Below are positions 58,751-64,000 of a DNA stretch of 64,000 nucleotides, one piece after another. The first letter of the stretch is position 1. The number at the start of each line of letters is the position of its first letter. The DNA is taken from the NCBI GenBank assembly GCA_003254905.1, contig QANU01008920.1:1-64000 (forward strand), read 5' to 3'. The position numbers and the translations under genes are program-made. This stretch comes from Nissolia schottii. Its lineage: Eukaryota > Streptophyta > Magnoliopsida > Fabales > Fabaceae. The notes below the pieces were generated by a model that was given only the letters and a program-made list of their open reading frames with translations, ran no database searches and had not been told where the DNA came from.

Positions 58751-59457
58751 TGTTATACCTAAAATTTGTGATATGCGACCCAATAATGGTCATATGGCGA
58801 CCGACAATAAATTATGATAAGTGACCCAAAGAAAGTCCACATCAAAACGACCGATAATAGCAACACGTCCCAATGAAGTAACTTGATTCAATTTCAAATT
58901 TAAAGTGGAGAAGTTACAAGAGGTTATGTAAAGACCAACCGTCCAAGAAGTTACAAGAGGATACGTGAAGACCAACCGCCCAAGACCCAGCCAATAACTG
59001 TACAAGGTTATTATATCATAGGATTTTCTATAAATTGGATAGGGGGAGATCAGAACTAAGGGGATTGGATCCGCTTGGCAAGTACTCCACACGTACTCTC
59101 GTCATTGCGACACCAACGTACATCGGAGAACATCAAGCATTCCATTCCCACTTCTTCTTCTTTCTCATATGTAAATTCTCAATCTGCTCTATTTCTTTCT
59201 TCATCCAATCTCTTTTAATTGTTCTTTCTCTTTTACTTCTATAATTTACTTTAAGTTTATGTTTATGTAATTTCCAACCTATGTACTTGCACTTCTACGT
59301 TGCAATATTATTAAAGCTATTCATTTTAATTCTCTATTTTTCACTATTGATAAAATCCTAAGAATTCATAAGAGGAATTGTTTCCATTCCCTAAATCGAG
59401 GTCGAGAAACGAAACTATGATTTCGATCATCCTATTAACCAAAAATTCGGTTAAACA
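58751..59457 (+). repeat. LTR-like block (possible solo LTR)
   Basis: It starts TGTTATACCTAAAATTTG and may end CGGTTAAACA, with short TGTT/AACA terminal inverted repeats. Inside, TCTATAAATTGGATAGG near 59027 looks like an LTR TATA box and is followed by a CT-rich leader-like region. No target duplication (CATTT against GGAAG) and no adjoining retrotransposon genes were found, so the call is tentative. Confidence 0.4.
58911..58984. repeat. Tandem duplication, two 37-bp units
   Basis: 58911-58947 and 58948-58984 share AAGTTACAAGAGG, then TATGTAAAGACCAACCGTCCAAG or TACGTGAAGACCAACCGCCCAAG. Confidence 0.85.
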
Positions 59458-60223
59458 GGAAGCACAAACACTTTGCTAAATTATTGTGTTTTCATGTTTG
59501 ATACATTGCAAATATACACACGAAGAAACTTGTTCAACATACGGGTTGCACGTGTCCGAAAGTGTCCATAAAAAAATCATGATTAACCATGTCAAAGCTA
59601 TATATGAGAGTTTTTTGAGTCGTGTCCCTACTGTGTCCAAATAAAAAATATTTTAAATACTAAATAATTTATAATAATATGGACTATTAGAAAATTAGTA
59701 AGTATTATCACATGTTATCTTGAATGTTCTATATATTTTGAAAATGGTTCAAAAATATTAAAAATTAATAGTTTGATATTAATCAATGAAAATATTAGGG
59801 ATTTGTTATAAATATTTAATTTTATCCCTATATATACAGTAACCATCTCTTGTAAAATTTTAAAATTAGTGATAGCGTGTTGTATTTTGTCATGTGTCAA
59901 TGTCAGTATTAGTGTCGATGCTTGTTAAAATATAAGACATGGGTACTTATGAACTTGACCAATAGGAGATATTCTTAGGAAGGCAGGGAGTATTCTTTTG
60001 TCCACTTTTATTTATTATATTTCTTATTTTAACTTTTATTTAAAATTATTTGTCATTAAATTAAATTAAATTAACGAAGTATTGAATATTTTAATTATAT
60101 TCTTATTTTCTCTCATTCTTTAATTACTTAAAATTAATTTAATTTATACCATCAATGTTTTTTTTATTTTATATTAATATTAATTAAATAATTTTTTAAT
60201 CTATATTTTTGTAAAAAGTAACC
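59458..60223. other. AT-rich intergenic DNA
   Basis: Strongly AT-rich with no recognised structure. Confidence 0.4.
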
Positions 60224-60382
60224 ATGAAAAGTCGAGGGGAAAAGGACTCCAAATTTTCGCAGGAGAAAAGCGAGAAACCGCAGGTCACAACCTTCAAGAT
60301 GCAACACGAACCAATGCCCAAGCGCAAAGCAGCACAACCACTGATACTAACGCCACAGCAATACGAGGACAACGCAGATTGA
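60224..60382 (+). CDS. Small orphan ORF (52 codons), possibly part of a gene
   Basis: The ATG at 60224 opens a 52-residue hydrophilic frame ending in TGA at 60382. It is rich in Lys, Glu, Gln and Pro (MKSRGEKDSKFSQEKSEK start; PKRKAAQPLILTPQQYEDN end). GC content across the frame is clearly above the very AT-rich flanks, which is unusual here. I do not recognise the family. It has no signal peptide or membrane segment; KRK could be a basic targeting motif. It may be a short nuclear or cytosolic protein, an exon of a longer gene, or a captured fragment. No TATA box or splice signals are obvious. Confidence 0.35.
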   Translation: MKSRGEKDSKFSQEKSEKPQVTTFKMQHEPMPKRKAAQPLILTPQQYEDNAD

Positions 60383-61966
60383 CTAAACCTGAACTCTGTA
60401 TTTTAACTTGCCCCAAAAACCGGTCTTGCAAATTTGATGATTTTGTAAAGTACTTACTGTTTTAAAGAATAACATAACGGTAATGAAAAAAACAAAAAAG
60501 AATAACATAGCAGTAATATTACCTTTTAATCATTAAATATATTAATTTCAAAATAATAAAAATTAAATGGTATTTGTTATTTTTGTTCACTTATATTTAT
60601 CTAGTCAAAAAATTTATTTCATTCTAAATTTTACTTATAATTTAAGAACACTAAAGAAACATTAATTAATTTTTTTTAATTGTACTAATACTTTTTCTTA
60701 GCGAAATCACCAATAATAGTCAAACAACTTGAACTAACCCGGGTTGATTTATATACTCTCATGCTTTATTATCTTAAATAATAACTTACTCCCATCATTT
60801 ATTAATAGTATCTCAAAGGCTAACAAGAATGGTTTAAAGAGAGAAACTGTACTTTGATCATCATTAAATCACTTTGATCATTAAATTATAGTATATTACT
60901 AAAATTTACTTTACTCTCCATCATTTATTATTTGAAGGGCTTTGCTAACAAGAGGAAAGTTTTTTAATGCCACCGTGTACATTAAGAACTCTAAAACTAT
61001 TTTTTTTAATTCCTTAACCAATGTTCTTAGGCTCAGTTTGTTACGTTGTATAAGATCTAATAATATTAACTACTACTACAAAATTAGGTTTTATCATATG
61101 TTTCGTGTAACATAGGATAATATAATCTTATATAATCTTATCCATTTTTATCCTATGATTATCATATTAATTTATCATATGTCCTGAGGCTTGATTAGGC
61201 CCGATAGTATTATCTTTGTTTGCTCAATCTTAAAAATATTTTTACTTATCCCCTCTTTCATTTTTCATCATCGTATAATCATTAATTATCATCATTGCAT
61301 TATCTTTTCTTGTCTCTTTCTTTTTCTCTCATGATTATTATCTTTGTTTGTTTCTTCTTCAAATCCGATACTTTTTGATAATTCAAAGCATATAGAGCAG
61401 AAAATTTTGTACATATTAATTCAAAAGCTAGTCCCATATTATCTTTGTTTGCATTTTCTTTTTCAGTTATTAATTTGACTCAAAGAAATAAAAACTCATT
61501 TTTGGAGAAAAATAACTTTTTCTTTCTTAATTTGAGTTTATGCAAAATTTTAGAACTTTGCTTTAGATCATTTATTTTTTAACCTCTATAATAAATCCTT
61601 TTTGATTTTGGTGAAAAAAGTTTGTGCATTTTGCCATAATTTGTTTGGGAAGTGCCAAATATTATTCTATATTTATTTGATATTTGTTCAAACGATCGTG
61701 AGAGATTATGCTTCAATTTTTTTTCCTATTTTTTTGTTTCATTATTAATTATAAATTGATATTATAAAGATTGAATATGATAAAGTCATATAATTATATG
61801 TGGCACACCAAACACATGATAGTATATAAATTTATACAATGTATTTCTTATACTATATTATCATATCTTATCCTATAATGTATAATACTATTAGGTATTA
61901 TCCTTTACGGTGTACTAAGGTATTGATTAGCAATACCAAACTAACAAATACATTAGGAGTACTACT
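60383..61966. other. AT-rich intergenic DNA
   Basis: No gene or repeat family recognised. 61959-61966 (GTACTACT) is the left target-site copy of the hAT-like element. Confidence 0.4.
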
Positions 61967-62821
61967 CATGGTTATCAAACTCGCGAGTATAAGTAAACTT
62001 GTGGAGCCTCCGTAAACTCGGATCGTAAACTCGTACGAGTTTACCTATTATTAAAAAAATATTAAAAAATATTTTAAAAAATTATTATGCTACAAAAATA
62101 TATTTAATAAAACTTGAAATTCATAAATACTTTTAACTCCATAACAAAGCACTAATGAAGATGAAATATATGAGTTCTAAGTTTAATTCATAGATAATAC
62201 ATAATACATATGTTTGAACAAGAACATATTCTCCTTCACATAAACTTAATGACAAGTAAAATCTATCAACACGAGAGAGACAGTGTATTGAGCAACCAAC
62301 ATAGCAAATGTATATAAAGAACAATGTCACTCATTTTTTACAGAAGTAGTCTGCTTCGAGCAGACAACAAAGAATTCGGTGATGAGTTCGAGGGGCATGC
62401 CCTTTGTTTTTGGAACCTTCAAGAACATAAATATCCAGGAGATGACACACACAACAACATAAATACCGAAGATACCAACGAGTCCCATAGTACTGGTCAC
62501 AGGAAGCGAGTATGTGATGAAGATGCCTCCAATCCAAAACACTAAAGTACAGATAGCGATGCAGAGGTCACACACCCTAGTGGAAAAGATCTCTGAGAAA
62601 ATGATAAAATACATACGGTGGATTAGGAACGAAGCACGATGGCACTACGGAGCACGATTGCATGCGCAGCTGAAAAAAAAAAACCCTGCCTGTGGTAAAC
62701 TCGTACGAGTTTAACTGATTTTATACGAGTTTACCCGAGTTTACCCGATTTTACCCAGAAACGAGTTTACATGCGAGTTAGTTCGATTTTACTACATTAA
62801 CTCGCGATTTTGATAACTATG
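61967..62821. mobile_element. hAT-like non-autonomous element carrying a host gene fragment
   Basis: The termini are CATGGTTATCAAACTCGCGAG and, inverted, CATAGTTATCAAAATCGCGAG (20 of the first 22 bases equal). The flanks GTACTACT (61959-61966) and GTACTATT (62822-62829) form an 8-bp duplication with one mismatch. Subterminal regions repeat AAACTCGTACGAGTTTAC-like motifs, as in the element at 744-7082, so the two are one family. The interior holds a piece of a sugar-transporter gene (62327-62608) and no transposase. Confidence 0.78.
62327..62608 (-). pseudogene. Captured 3' exon fragment of a tonoplast sugar transporter (TST/TMT)
   Basis: The minus strand codes the last membrane helices and C-terminus of a TST/TMT-type major-facilitator sugar transporter: SEIFSTRVCDLCIAICTL, then GLVGIFGIYVVVCVISW, then KVPKTKGMPLELITEFF, ending KNE and a stop at 62329-62327. 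TST proteins load sugars into the vacuole and have about 730-750 residues; only about the last 90 are present. The reading frame is still open, but key motif residues have drifted (PETKG is PKTKG), so the copy is probably not under full constraint. It is contained within the hAT-like element and is read inward from its right end. The parental gene is not in this window. Confidence 0.82.
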
Positions 62822-62829
62822 GTACTATT

Positions 62830-63184
62830 TATTAAAGACTGAAAAAAAAAAGAAATTTTTTAAGAGATATAGAACTTTCAAAATTCTAATACATTCAATG
62901 CATTATTATTAATTGAAAGTTGCATAAGTTTTCACTCTTGATTTCTTAAAAAGTGTTCTAAGAACACTCTTTAGCCAAATCTTTATTTCAAAGACTAAAA
63001 GTGAAGGTACTCACTCATTTCAATTAATTTGTCAATTTAAGATATTTTTAGGATTTTAATTTATTTGTAAATTTCAAATATTAAGATTATATAGAGAACT
63101 AAAAAAGTTATCTAAGATTTTCATTTAAAAAACTTAGACATCTTATTTTTCATCAAAAGGATTTTCACTATCGATTTCTTAATG
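62830..63184. other. AT-rich intergenic DNA
   Basis: No recognised feature. Confidence 0.4.
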
Positions 63185-64000
63185 TGTCATACCTCAACTT
63201 ATGACATGACCGCACGTAGGGCTATTGCCCTACGAAAGCACTGACGTAGCATACTAACGTACATGAAATGCTTATAAATAAAAAAAAACAAATAACTTAT
63301 TTCAAAATAGCTAACTTTATAAATTAACTGATTTCATATAGTTTTAATTTTAGCAATACTGAGTTACATGGTGTCTAACATCATAACTAAATATAAAATA
63401 CTAAAATGAGGGATCTTACCCTAGACATCTGAAGCATATCTAACATGTCTATGGTAGACCCCATTGTGAAAGGGAGCTTACCACTGACGCTGAATCCTCG
63501 CTTCTATTGGATGAGGGGTGAGTTTGTCATCTCAGTGGTGGGTACCTTGGTACTACACAAATTCTACATATAGTCATGTCATTTAGATATACATATACTG
63601 AATAACAAATGAAACATAGAAGCTGGACTAAATTTGAACTGTTTTAAAGTAAATCTGAATAAATTGCTGAAAAGTAAATATGATCTGTTTGCAGCATGTG
63701 CCCGCCTCCCTGGCGGAAGGGAGTGAGGAGAGATGCCTCTCGATCCTCGATTCAAGGGAACTTTAGCTCGACCTTACTTCATCAGGATAAATTGGGTGGT
63801 TCCAGTGTGCGCAACTCAGATACTTTACATACTTTACTTAGTCATTTTTCACTTCTAATATAAAAATTTAAGAGTTAAATTTTTATGTACATAGTGGATA
63901 GTGCCATTCGACATAATCGCTCTATGAATAACTTTTTGTGTGAGAGTTAAACATATTTAATAATGAGACAAATTTTAATTAGATTATAACAAATTTATTT
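63185..64000 (+). repeat. Start of an LTR-like repeat running off the window
   Basis: It starts TGTCATACCTCAACTTATG and then ACATGACCGCACGTAGGG, resembling the block starting at 12973 (TGTCACGACC...TATGGCATTGACCACACGTA). GC-richer stretches (63440-63540, 63690-63800) have the look of LTR sequence. No retrotransposon genes are within the window. Confidence 0.4.

Noticed and set aside
54346..59457. Complete tRNA genes
   Set aside because: No A-box/B-box pair with a cloverleaf was recognised here or elsewhere; the only tRNA-like sequence is the half fragment at 48117.
1..64000. CRISPR arrays, operons, bacterial defence genes, rRNA genes
   Set aside because: The window is plant nuclear DNA; no spaced short-repeat array of CRISPR type and no rRNA sequence was seen.

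Overview
The window reads as nuclear DNA of a flowering plant. It is AT-rich and gene-poor, its genes carry GT-AG introns, and it is crowded with plant-type transposons (CACTA/En-Spm, hAT-like, Mutator-like MITEs, Copia, LINE, LTR-like repeats). Protein similarity suggests a eudicot, perhaps a legume; that placement is inference. No bacterial, viral or organellar gene set is visible. There is one undetermined base at 12939.

Five genes look real, all on the minus strand: a CYP78A5/KLUH-type cytochrome P450 (7738-9466); an unrecognised single-exon membrane protein (13788-14567); a SPIRAL1-like microtubule protein (20637-21675); the two-domain AAA ATPase CDC48B (26909-38471, 12 coding exons); and the centromere factor KNL2 with SANTA domain and CENPC-k motif (44309-48047, 10 coding exons). 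I assembled exon structures by hand from splice signals, reading phase and family similarity.

Layout: 744-7082 is an hAT-like element split by a complete but internally deleted CACTA transposon (1241-6973). 10382-12066 is a decayed CACTA remnant. 15193-18950 is flanked by long inverted repeats and contains a nested small element. 23233-23987 is a long imperfect palindrome next to the SPIRAL1-like gene. CDC48B introns hold an antisense Copia remnant, an antisense LINE remnant and several MITE-like repeats. 39549-41030 and 49592-52848 are two diverged copies of an LTR-like repeat, the second abutting a LINE 3' fragment (52850-54345). The right third has no large gene. It holds a cluster of CACGTG boxes (55097-55430), a CACTA end, an LTR-like block, a GC-richer 52-codon ORF (60224-60382), and a second hAT-like element (61967-62821) that carries the last exon of a tonoplast sugar transporter gene.

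Most notable: (1) KNL2 contains a tandem array of four exon-intron units, all in symmetrical phase, between its SANTA domain and CENPC-k motif; (2) the hAT-like element with a captured transporter exon, flanked by an 8-bp duplication and belonging to the same family as the element that hosts the CACTA transposon at the other end of the window. The genes do not form a pathway. They are independent loci for organ growth, cortical microtubules, AAA chaperone function and centromere identity.
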